A stretch of 64,000 bases of DNA, taken from Spinellus fusiger (lineage: Eukaryota > Mucoromycota > Mucoromycetes > Mucorales > Phycomycetaceae). Shown here piece by piece: positions 1 through 11,740 of the stretch; position 1 is the first letter of the stretch, and every line of letters starts with the position of its first letter. The notes under the pieces are model-generated. The model made no database searches. It was not told where the DNA came from and saw only the letters and a list, made by a program, of their open reading frames with translations. The translations under genes and the position numbers were made by a program. The stretch spans positions 186,001 through 250,000 of the forward strand of contig JALLLS010000023.1 of assembly GCA_025094145.1 (NCBI GenBank), given 5' to 3'.

Positions 1-3000
1 AACTCAAGACCATAAGTATCTACGGTATATTTGAGACGAGCATGTTTACGGTTGGTACGGTCACCATAATCACGTTGTGTTGTAATTACAGCCTCTGCAA
101 TTTTAACACCATCTGCAGCATCCACATAGCCTATTAGGGAAGCAGGACGAGGGTAGGTCTTCTTGTTGCCATGTGTTTGGCCCATACCACCACCAATGGT
201 CACATTGTAACCCACCACCTGCTTGTCCTTAACAATTGCAATGTAACCCAAGTCATGGGCATAGATATCGACATCATTGTTGGGAGGAACAGCAATTACA
301 ATCTTGAATTTACGAGGCAAGTAGTCAGGTCCATAGATAGGCTCGTGGTCTTGAACAGCATGGCCTGCTACTAATTCATCTGCCAACCATATCTCATGGT
401 ATGCATTTGTCTTTGGTGCAAGATGGTGCATGAGGTCCACACTAAAGCTCTGTACTTGATCATGGATCTCAGGAACCTCAGTTATAGGTGTCACCATAAT
501 GTTACGGTTCACATCACCACAGGCTGCCAAAGTACTGAGGAGAGAGTGATTGATACCACGAATAGTAGAGCGAAGGTTCTGTTTAAGGATACCATGAAGT
601 TGGAAGGCCTGACGTGTTGTAAGCTTAATGGCACCATTGGCATGCGTGTCTGCCAATTCATCCATGACCAACCATTGCTGAGATGTAGATACACCACCAG
701 GCATACGCACACGAATCATAAAGCTATAGGCCTTGTCCAGTCCCATCTTTTTACGTTCTTCTCTCAAATCACGATCATCTTGTCCATAAGAACCATGGAA
801 CTTAAGCAATTTGCCGTTGGTTTCATTGAGATTGCCTTTAGAAGTATCCAACAGATCTTCAGCAATCGTACCACGAAGGTAGTTGGAGTTGATCTTCATC
901 TGGTTGTCTGTAATCTTGGGCTCCTCCTCATCAGCTCCCATGCCTTTAACACCCAGTGCCTTCCAGAACTCAGGCTGCCATGCTTGAAATCCAGTCTCAA
1001 ACCCATCCGCATCTTGATCATCCCCCATTCCATAAGAAAGAAGACGATTAGCACCCAATGATTCAAGTTTTGTATCAATCCATCGACCTGCACGGTTATA
1101 GAACGAAGCGTCCTCTTCACGTGGCCAGTAGTTTCGATCTCCCAAACCAAACACAGAGAAATGAAGGTCCCCTAAATTGATATCGCCCACGACCAAAGCG
1201 TTCAGGGCCTTCCAGAAATCACGAGCATTGGAGGGCAGCTCTCCCTGGCCTGCTGTAGAACAGACCACTAACAGATTGGTTTCTCCTGATAAGTCTTGGA
1301 TGTCACCATAGTCATCCATGGCCATGAGTCTGACTTGCAGGTTACGTGATTTTGCACGGGTAGCCAACTTTCTTGCCAATGCTTCTGCATTTCCACCATC
1401 AGAACCAAACAAGATGGTCAAAGGTGGGCCTTGAGCTCCTCCTAATCCAGAAAGCAATTTAGCGTAATCTTCACGGGCTTTACGTTTTAATTCTTCTTGG
1501 CGTTTCTTGACATCCTAAATCCATCCATTCATTTATGTTATATATATAAATATATATATATATTATAAATAAACAATTAGTTATTGAGATAATAATATAA
1601 CAAATAAAATAAAAAACTTACCAACTCAAGTGACTCCCCTAAACGAGTGCTGTAAGTTGGACTAGAAAGTACCAACTGGGATAAACTGTTTTCTCGTTCC
1701 AAGAACTTCTCAAGATCCTTCTTGATACGCTGAGAATCAAGCGTAAAGGGCTCTTTGTCTTGTGCTTCCAACACAGGATTCCAGCGATAAAGTGGCCATG
1801 CACCAGAATCCACAGATATCTTTGTTTCCTTTAAAGTATTTACAGGATTGACGGCTTGATTTACAAGAGGGAGGTAAGCTAATACAATGGAAGGACCAAT
1901 GTACGCATCAGCTTCAATCAGAGCATGAAGAACACCTGTATAAGAGGAATACACAGCCACAGAAGCAACATACACAGAACCAAAGTTCATAGCATAGAGA
2001 CCGATATCCTTCTTGTATTTCTGATGCTGTAGTTTCTGCTCTTGTCCAGACGAGTAAGGTGTAGTGTCAATAATCAACATATTGATGTTCTCTCCAGAAG
2101 TAATGACATGATGAATGCCTGACTGTCCAGGATCGGCTGACCAGCTATCAGAGCCCACCAACCAATTTGACTTTGGGAACAACGCAGAAGAGTGTTGAAG
2201 CAGTGGATGGTCTTTGAGTACACCCATGACACTGTTGGCGGCCTCAGTTATTGAAGCATGTGTGCTGGTAGGTGTCTTGATAAGCAGTAGCCAGTGGGAC
2301 AGTGCTTTAAAGGCTTCATTCGACAGCTGGTTGTCTTTGAGAAGGGACTCCACCTGGTCTATCAGGCGAGATTGGGACTGAATCTTGCTCACCAACTTTC
2401 CATAGCCAAACTCAGGAGTAGCAGCACTGGGATGACTGACACTGGCTGACCAAATAGAGGCACCTTCAGTAGCATTGGCAATCTCAAGGCGATCTTGGAA
2501 TACTTGACTCAAGAGGCGGATATAGGGCGTTTCTACTGGTAATACACTTTCGACAGCAGCGACAGTAGTTGGAATCAATGTCTCTGAAGCAGTAGCCCAA
2601 GTAGCAGGGATTTCAAACACGGTACCTTTCTTGAGCAAGGTAGGGATGTCCTTTAGTTCGCGTTTGTTTTCTACAAGTACTATGTGTGCCTTTTTTTCAT
2701 AGAGAGCATGCTTGACAGAGAAAGGTAAAGTGACCTCTACATGGATCTGAGGAATGGTAAAAGCCACTGTACCCTGAGGAGCCAGTCGATGACGAATGGC
2801 TTCTGATGCATCCACACTGGCATCCAACACTAATATGGAGTCTGTACTCTGAATAAGACTAGGCAGGAATTGGGATGAGGAAGATGCAATGCGAATGTGT
2901 GATTCATCAGAAGATAAGGTGTAGAGTTGAACACGCTTTGACTGTCCCTTGACAAAGGATTTGACAATATGAGGATGACCCACAACAATGTATTCTTCTT

Positions 3001-4114
3001 TCTCTTTCTTGGTGTGTGTGCTATCCACAGCAGCATGGACATCCTCATCTCCTACTAGGTCACTCACAGCAAAGCGGCGAGGTAAAGGTGTTTGGTGTTG
3101 CAATACGCGTACAACAGCATGGATCATGGCAGGGGTAAAGTCGACAGCCTTTACACCATACTGTCCACTTGTGATTTCTATATGATCCTTCTCTGATGTC
3201 TGAAGAGCAGCAGCAACATCCAAGAATAAGGGATTCCATGTGGAGGTGCAATCTTCTACTGGCTCCAACACAGCCATGCGTTTGACGGATACAGGCAAAG
3301 CTGTCAACAAGGCGGCCTCTGACCAAGGACGGTACACTCTAATCTTGATCAATCCCACTTTACTGGAGAGAAGACTATGCTTCAAGACATGCTCTACCAC
3401 CCCAGCACCAGCACCCATGGCAACAACGACTACTTCTGCTTCGGGATGGCCCACATACTCCAATGGACTGTAATGACGGCCTGTCAGTGCCTCAAACTTG
3501 TGCATTGTTTCTTCCAACACTTTTAGCACATCAATGCTCTGATGCTCCAGGCTCGCCTTGTATTGTAAGTAGGCTGATTGTTGGACAGGTGCAATTTTCT
3601 GCTTGTATGCCTCAATATGCTCAGGTGTTATAAGTTGAAGAAGAAGAGTGGATTCAATTGTTTCCACCATGGTGTATTCATTGGCTAGGCGCCGATTGTC
3701 ATAGAAATGGAGCAGAGGTGTGCTTGTAATAGTAGCAACAGCATGGGATATCACAGCAAGATCATACACTTCTTGCACAGTGCCTGAGCTGAGTAATCCA
3801 AGTCCAGCCTGTCGTACTGCCATGATATGTGAATAATCACCATACCCTACCGTTTCTCCTGCCGAGACATGCAATACTTGTCCTGTTTGACTGGCATTGA
3901 GATGATAGAGATGGGGAATTGTCTGAAGAAGGGCTGTAGATGGCATCAATACACTGGATAAAGCGCGATCTTTCACGGATATATTTTCAAGACCAACGGT
4001 TACTTCTGCTGTGGACTTTTCTGTAGCAATAGGTTTGCTGGTATAAACATGTTCACTCAGTGTCAATGCTACTAGAGTGGCTGCCTCTTCACCATTAATT
4101 AATTTTGATGGCAT
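1..4114 (-). CDS. MET5: Sulfite reductase [NADPH] beta subunit (MET5 type), partial at its C-terminus
   Basis: This subunit reduces sulfite to sulfide in assimilatory sulfur metabolism, working with a flavoprotein alpha subunit in the cytosol. Two exons are visible, 4114-1622 (831 codons) and 1514-1, joined in phase 0 across an intron at 1621-1515 (GTAAGT...TAG). About 1,335 residues can be read. The first ~820 form the pyruvate:ferredoxin-oxidoreductase-like region found in fungal MET5. A flavodoxin-like domain follows from about residue 860 (FGSDGGNAEAL, STAGQGELP). The siroheme-sulfite reductase domain begins near residue 1040 (SNYLRGTIAEDL, LTTRQAFQLHGI, NRKHARLKYTVD). The window ends before the cysteines that ligand the 4Fe-4S/siroheme centre, so roughly 200 or more residues are missing. 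Nothing in the visible part looks broken. The start is the first ATG of the long frame (MPSKLING). Confidence 0.95.
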
Positions 4115-5130
4115 AATATGTTAAACGCGATAGAAAGAGAAAGAAAAGGGGGGTGGGAAGAGAGTGAAAGATGTACAGAGAAGGGAGTAAGGATGAGTGA
4201 ATTAATAAAAAATAAAAAAGAATCAAAAAGAATCAAAATGTAGCAGGTTTAAATTCCAATCAACTGCACTCTCTTGGATTTCCTCTTCTTCCTTGGACGT
4301 CCCTTTTGAACAGTTTATTACGCCTTAACTTTATGATATTCCTTATATATCAGTTGAACTTACTCTTGTTGCGAATATGATGCCTTCAAGCACACAATAT
4401 TAGTCTTTTCTAATTGGGCTATTTCATTTCCCGTCCCATTGCATCATGACCCATTCACAGGGAAAAGTAAGAAAGATTTATAGATTACCTAATAACTGGT
4501 ATTCATCTTTACATTTATCCATAAGTAAATATGATATACAATGTTTTTGTTTTGTTTTATTTTCAGTGATTGGTGCTATGGTCTAATGATTTCTTAATAT
4601 CTACGTGGATATAGATATTATAGAGATATGAACAGAAATGCATAAAGAAAAAGACCTGAATATAAATATATACAATACTATGTAAATAAGCAAGAGTATT
4701 TATTTGTATGCTTATGAATACATGGAATCTAGATAATTTTCTAGAATCTACAAAAATAATTAAACAAACTATCACATAAATACAAGTATTCATATCCACA
4801 GATACAAATACAAATTCACGAATACAAATTCACGAATACAAATTTACAGATTTACACAGATTTACACATATTAACATCCGCACACTAGCATCCATACACG
4901 AATGCACGCATTAATATTCTGGTATTAACAATAATCAAATACATAAATTAATATGCATAGAAATAAACACAAATTGTAAGATAAACAGGCATAACGGCAA
5001 AAATTTATATACATATAATCACACATACAGACATAAAGATATACAATCATACAAACAGACATACATACATTTATATACACATAGAAGAAACAAATAGACA
5101 AATACTAGAGAAAGCATATTAGATAGATTG
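4115..5130. promoter_or_regulatory. AT-rich upstream region of MET5 with short tandem repeats
   Basis: No supportable gene. This 1 kb separates the MET5 start from the stop of the coiled-coil gene and must hold the MET5 promoter. Bases ~4796-4860 are a run of imperfect repeats built on ACAAATTCACGAAT and ACAGATTTACAC. Similar ATACA-rich repeats continue to about 5100. I saw no CACGTG box here. Confidence 0.5.
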
Positions 5131-7402
5131 TTATTCGTAGGCTTGCCATGACATGGCTTGAGAATTCATTTGTTTTTGGGCATATTGATTTTTATCATGC
5201 AAAGGTAATCTGATCGAAAATGGTGAAAGCTGACCATTAATTTGTGTCATAAAAGATAGATGACCATTTTTAGTCAAGTAGTTTTTCGAGTATTCGGGAT
5301 ATTCTTCGGAAGGTGTTTGGCAGTAAGAGGAACACGGAGAATAGTTTTGGCTGATGGAGTTGTTTGTAGTGTTTTGCTTCTTTTGGCTTTGCTCGAGAGA
5401 TTTCTTCAATCGATAAATCTCCGTGTCTTTACGCTCCAAAGACCGTTTCATTGCGGTGGTGGACTGTCGGTTGAGTTCTTTTTGCATGTATTCTAATTGG
5501 ATTCGATTGACATCTTCACACTGTTGAATTCTTCGGTTTTCTTGTTCAAGTTCTTCAATAGTTGCAATGATCTGCTTTAGTGACATGCCACTCCACAGTA
5601 TTCTATTATCACCATCAGTAAGGGTAATAGTAGCTGCAGTAGTTGTGATAGATGTACGATTTTCAATAGATCTCTGTTCAATCTCTTCTTCACACCCTGC
5701 CATTTCCATCGCACAGCTATTTTCTGTTTTTGGGGTTTCACTCTTTGTTCTTAATTGTTCAATCTCTTTCTGGTGATAAATGAGGTCACTTTCAAGGGAC
5801 TGGTTACGGATATCCATATAGCTTAATTTTTGTTGCTGACTAGATACTTCTTTCTTCAATGCATCTATTTTCTCCTCTAGGCTGTGATTGATTTTTATCT
5901 GACTCTCATAGCCAGTCTTCCAGTGAAGAGCCTCTGCTGTGACATTTTCCAAGATTCTCTTTGTTTTATCGCTTTCTGTAATTTTCGAAAGTGATGCCAG
6001 GCGCTCCTGAAGCTCTTTGACTTGGGTTTGACAGCTTTTTAACTCTTGTGATTCCTTTCGGAAATGTACTATCTGAGCTTCGAGGACTTCACAGTGAGCT
6101 TCTAGTTCAGCATGTAGAGGCTTCAAAAGATAGTAATCTACCATTTTTTGCTGTAGGTTAATAATCTCTCTCTGAGCAACATTCACTTCTTCTTCAAGAG
6201 ATATTTGGTTTTTCAGTAAAGAGTTCATGGACAAGTTTGAATCTCTGACGGGAGAATCAAGTTGAAGAATCATTTTCTTCATTAGATTTTCTCCAAATGC
6301 ATCCATAGCTCGACGCTGCTCATCCCAGAACTGGCGTGCTTCTTCTTTGAGATTCTCTGCACGATCAAGACAGGGCTCAAGACTTGTGTCAAACTGCATT
6401 TTGATCTTTTGATCCATGATGTCTAGCCACTGTTTTTGATGTAAGGGAAGGCTTTCGGGTGACTCGGTTACACTTATACGAGAGAGCATAGACTAATAAT
6501 AATAAAAAGTTAATATATAAATCATAGCTTTCTTTTCTTTTTTTTTTTAAAAAAAAAAAGATATTTACTTTAGGTCTTTGGCGTATGCTTTTTGTAGGAG
6601 TAGGAGGAGCTTGGCCTTCTTTTCTTTGAGATAAAGGGTGTGCTGAGTCAGGTACAGAGGCTGCTCTTGAAATTCGTCTTTCTCTTAACAAATGAGGTGG
6701 AGGACAAAGAGGAGAAATAGGTACAGGACTGTGAGGCCCGAGGGAAAAGTTAAGCTTAAGAGGCTCTGGCTTGTGAGGAACATATGATACGGAGCTAACA
6801 GGAGAATAAAGAGGTGTTTGTGTCTCAAGGGGAGGGGCAGAAGTGTTGATTTTTAGTGCTGTATTGGGGTGACTAGGGTCCAGTGGTGGCGAGACGAGGT
6901 AGAAAGATGCAGGCAATGGCTTGGAAAATACAGTGGCATATTCATTAGCAGGCTCCGTTGTGAGAGTATTTTGATAGATAGATTCTGGACTCTCAAGTGA
7001 CTGACATACAGAATGATTGTATAAGTTTTGCTGTGCCTTTTCTTTTGAAAGATTAACAATAGGAATACGGTGAACACCGCGTGGCAAGCTAACAATATAA
7101 AAGTCTTCTTTTGACTGTGCTGCTGGCTGCTGAGATATAGCCTAAAGAATGATAGACAGAGTATTGTTAAGCGAAAATAAATAATAATAACAGTGTTCTG
7201 AAAAGATGGAGACAGGTGGTACCTCTGTTTTTGCCACACGTTCAGCAAGATTAATGCTATGTTGTTTTTCTATAGGACTCAAGATACGTGCATTGGTATT
7301 TTCTGGCAATAAGACTGAACAGTAGTAGACAGGGCCGCTGATATTAGTAGGTTGCGTTGTTGTATTGTCTTGGTGAATGTGTGCCTTTGTAGTGGTAGAC
7401 AT
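5131..7402 (-). CDS. Coiled-coil protein of unknown function (about 704 aa)
   Basis: Function not recognised. Three exons fit without breaks: 7402-7223 (60 codons), 7141-6569 (191 codons) and 6492-5131 (453 codons plus stop). All introns are phase 0 (donors GTACCA and GTAAAT, acceptors TTTAG and TTAG). The first ~250 residues are Pro/Ser/Thr-rich and probably disordered. From about residue 280 to 580 the protein is rich in Glu, Gln, Lys and Leu with heptad-like spacing (LEEEVNVAQREIINLQQKM, LESDLIYHQKEIEQL), indicating a long coiled coil. The last ~100 residues are Asn/Ser/Gln-rich. There is no signal peptide or membrane segment. A structural, cytoskeletal or scaffold role is plausible but is inference. 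The second intron contains a T-run/A-run palindrome (see findings). Confidence 0.75.
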
Positions 7403-10400
7403 GCTGATGAAAAGGCGTGACGAAATATGAACAATGGGAAATAAACAGTTTTAAAGGTAGAATACAATGGTATTTATCTATTCAATTTAATTTAAGGACC
7501 TCTGTCTTAATTCATCAATTCTCTTAATCTCTTTCTCATACTTTCTTTTCCTCTATCTCATCATGAAAATAAATGATACATTGGTTATCCGACATCACAT
7601 TCATGCTTTGGTTATCCCGATACTTTCCTTTTATGATTTAGCCATGCACCTGTCCTACTCTTTGAAAGATTTGAAAACTTATCATGCCATGTGGCATCGT
7701 GTTACTGGCGAGTCGTGTGTATTATTCCTTTTCAAGCATGAGTCCATTGTTATACTATTATAGCATTAAGTGTAAATAATTTCATCAGCTTATCATTTAT
7801 TGCTTAATACTATTGTTCCTAACTTTTATTTACTATTTTAGTATTGACCAATAAATGTGCCTATTATTCTACGTACACAACATTAGAGTTGATATCATTG
7901 TACCCCCCCACGTGGCTTTAGTGAATACAACGTGCAATATCAAAGCACTTGAGATAACTGTTTTTTTATATCAATAATTGCACTCGAGTTATGTACAAAA
8001 TGGTATGCTCTTATTGTGATTCTTACTTTGGTTAGACACGTTGCTGCATAAATCATACATATTATTGTTTGCCTTTTCATTTTTGCTATTATTCTCCACT
8101 ATCTAAAAACAGTTCAATTCGATATAGAATAGAATTCTACCTCTATTACTGCCACTATTGTTTCTATTATTATCTTGCTCCAATGAACACGTTTTGATAT
8201 GCATATTTTTTCCCTTTCTTGTGATATATAATGCTTTTCAACAAACAGAGAAAAAGTGTAGAAAATTAAAGTTCTTGGAGATTTGACATCTCATCACTTT
8301 ATCAACTGGGATGTAAATATAGATATATATAGACATATATTTCAGTCAATATCTTTATAATTATTTAGAAATATTGCCTATAATAATGATGCATTTAATA
8401 ACTAGACGTTTAATAAGCTATATTGCAATGCAGCAATCAAATTCTTGAAGTATATACATTGTTTATTTTCCTCGGTAATAATTTCAGTAGTTATAAAGAC
8501 AGGTCATTTCTTTTAAAAAATGTTAGTGGTTCCTCATACCAATTGGGTTTTTCTTTATTTTTCCATCTTTGGCATACTTGTGATAAAAATTCTCAGCAGA
8601 GGTAAGTACACATACTGTAACATAACTTCAGAATAAATTAAATTCAGCTGTAAGCATGCATTCTTTTCTATGGGAAAAAAAGACAAAATAATGGAGCTAT
8701 TTCTGCCAAACCCTCGTTTAAACAATAATATATACATTCTAAATAGAAATGTTATACTCATATCAAAATCATTCAGAAAACTGAGACAAAAGGGTTCATA
8801 AAAGAATATTTTAAAAGAAAGCAATTGTATAAAATTGAGTTAACAATTGCTGATACATTATTTAATCAGTGTGAATTCAAGTCACTTTTTCCCTATTCAA
8901 TGGTAGCTACTTCAATAAAAACTATACTACCTACATCAAACATCAAATATTCAAATGCCAATTAAAATAAGGAAGGTTACTCAGTTGAGAGGCTACTATT
9001 CAACCTATGAAGCCTATACTGCTTCTTTAAAAAAAGTTGAAGGCTATCTTTTTCATTACCCTAAAATAGTTTTGATCACTAAACAAGGAAAAATTTAAGA
9101 GTTGGGACAAACAAAAAATGTTTTCAGTCTTTCTTTTTGTCATTGAATATCCTGCGTCATTTTCTATAAGAGTGAATAGATAAAGCAGGTGAAATAATTA
9201 CAAGGAAATATAGTTAGTAAAGGTTTCATGTTTCGGTCTAGCTACGAGGTATAGTTTAGTTTAGTCACGAGACATAATCAGTGCTCAGTAAGCTACCCCT
9301 TGTTGTAAATCATTATATACTCACAGACGCTGTTCTAAACATGGCGCTCAGTCCTCATTCATGGTAATCTATTAAAAAAGTGATCGACAATTTTCCTGAG
9401 ATTTGTAATAAAAAATAAAAATGCAACCAGTGCATAATTTTATACCCTTACGCCTGTTCAATTTTTTCCCTTAACTCTCTTTCATAAGATATTAAAGCTA
9501 CCATATTAACTGAAAATAATCCATATATAATATTATTGTTAAAAATATTAAAATAAAAATAAAAAAGCTACTTATAAATCATTCAACTTGATTGAATTTA
9601 TCTATAAGTTGAATATACAGGTTTTTTCTAACAAAGTTGTTTGATTTACATGAAAGTCTATTTTTACTATATCAAGCGGAGACATTAAATCTTGTGAATA
9701 AGAAATCAATTCAGTACTGCTGAACATTACTCATTGCTATTATTGCAGTTTCATGTCATCTTTATATCATGAATAATAGAAAAGTTTATATTATGAAGAC
9801 TATATCTAATCATTTTTTCTTTGATTTATCACCAAAAAAGTAGACACACTATAAGTTTTTATATTAAAATAGCCTTTAATACACTAAAAATGTATGATAT
9901 AAAGAAATAATATTTAAATAAATACCAAAACAAGTAAAATGAGCAAAAAGGATATGATAAAAGGTATAGAAGTTCTTGTTGGAAGCAAAAATAATAATAC
10001 GGGAACTGTTTATTTATGGTCTCACTGATTGAAAAAGCCATTATTTAAGTTTTTTTTTCTTTTTTTTTTCTTTTTTCAAAATCTCTCATTTTATTCCATC
10101 ACTTAGTTTTATCCGTTGAGCTTACCAATAAAAAGCTCGGCTAAGAAAATATTAAATTAAGTATTTTATATAATTATATGTTTATAAATATTCTGAATAA
10201 ATACTCTGATTTTTTTTACAGTCAAAGAAAGAAACATTAAAAAGTGCTTCTAATATCAATGATTTTAGTGAAATGACTACATAATGAGACTATTTTTAAA
10301 TCTGTAGCTTTTTTGTTCCGCATCTATTCATTGTTTTTATGCTTCATATTCAAGTTGCTAGCACTCCTAAAACCACCATAAAGGAACTTTAAACATCCCA

Positions 10401-11179
10401 AAAAAAAGTTAGAAGTGGATTTTAACGAAGTAAAATTTACTGTTACTTCTAATAAATTAATGATGATAGTCATACAAACTAAGGATGAGTGCGGAACAAA
10501 AAAATGATAAATTAAAAGTTGAGATAATTTTATAGTCATTGAGTTGAGAATACTAGTATTGAACCCGTTATTTTTTTTAGATTATAGGAGTTTAGTGTAT
10601 GTATCAGAATGATCCATAAAGCTAAAGCTATAGAAAAATGATATATGAAAATAAACAGACGAATCGGAAATTGAAAAGGTTAAATCAAACCAAACTCTCT
10701 CTGCATCTCACTTTATATCTATGCATAGCAGTGTAGTATTCCAGCAAACTGAAATATTGCATACATGTACATACAGAGTCAATAAACATAGCTAAATCTA
10801 ATTATTTTTTGTTAATTTTAAGCTTATTCTACCTGCAAACTACAATTGGCTTCATTATTCAATTACTATACTAACATGTGAAATAAAGTATCTTAATTTG
10901 GTAAAAGTTGCTCGTTTCCTTAGATTTATCTTTTTACTCTTCTATAAAGACTGCGCCTATAGCGTATTCCATATAGATTGATAATTCGATGAATTTCAAG
11001 AAATGCGTAGACGTTTCAAAATCAGAACAGATTTTTCACTTTCAGCTTTCACTTTCCTATGATTATTACTTCACAAATTTTATGTGTATAGTTTTCAAAC
11101 TTTCGGCAGATAAAGAAAAGAATATCTCGCAGTAAAAGATTAATATTAATACCAGACACTTAGTAATATGTGTTACTAC
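7403..11179. other. Gene-poor AT-rich region, left part of an 11.6-kb desert
   Basis: Only the first ~200 bases, upstream of the coiled-coil gene, are likely promoter. A CACGTG box lies at 7909-7914. Reading frames are short and show no family motifs. The longest fairly clean small ORF (8955-9098, plus, 47 codons) is basic and unrecognised, and is more likely a relic or chance. No tRNA or intact transposon was seen. Confidence 0.5.
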
Positions 11180-11740
11180 CCTGGCATTGACTACAGACTA
11201 GTATCTCCGCTTTATGCTGATAATAAGAGTGTTTGAGAAGTCTAAGTATTCTCACTGATGCCAACATCAGGAGAGCCCCAGGATTTCTCTTTATAGTATA
11301 CATGGATTTTTAGTTACAATTTTTTTCCTGAACTCACAGATATGGTCAATAGGGTTGAAGCTAAAACTTTGTACTGAGCGGTAGCGTAGTGCTGAGATGT
11401 CACCTTCCGCCTTCAATAGCCTTCTCAGCTTGCTACAATATCTACTATCCTTGCCTTATTGGAATTGACAGATAGTTTTATAGAATTTAGGGAAAATAAA
11501 AAGTAAAACTCAGGATAGTATATCTCCAAGCCATGAATATACTTCTCGGAGTCTATTTCACCATTTTCAAAATACATACTCCCAAGTTCTTCACTACTAA
11601 ATCAGTTTTACACCATTACATTAGCCCCACTATATTTATTTATGTGAGTCAGATGCTTTGTGGGAACATCTATTTTTTGTTTTTTGTTTTTTGTTTTTGT
11701 TTTCGGTGTTTTCGGATGACAAACCTGATGCCATAACTGC
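11180..11740 (-). mobile_element. Decayed Tc1-like transposase relic (copy A)
   Basis: Read on the minus strand, about 11335-11370 gives SFSFNPIDHIC, a worn version of the Tc1 DDE-domain signature SPDLNPIEHVW that is preserved in the copy at 27.6 kb. The surrounding bases align by eye with 16420-16870: shared blocks include CTATAGTCTGGCATCTCC versus CTACAGACTAGTATCTCC, and TCTCGGAGTTTCTATT versus TCTCGGAGTCTATTTC. No open frame survives, and terminal repeats were not found. It is too decayed to be active. Confidence 0.55.

Noticed and set aside
8955..9098. A 47-codon plus-strand ORF in the gene desert
   Set aside because: No family, no splice or promoter support, and AT-rich surroundings. 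Length is within chance expectation for 11 kb.
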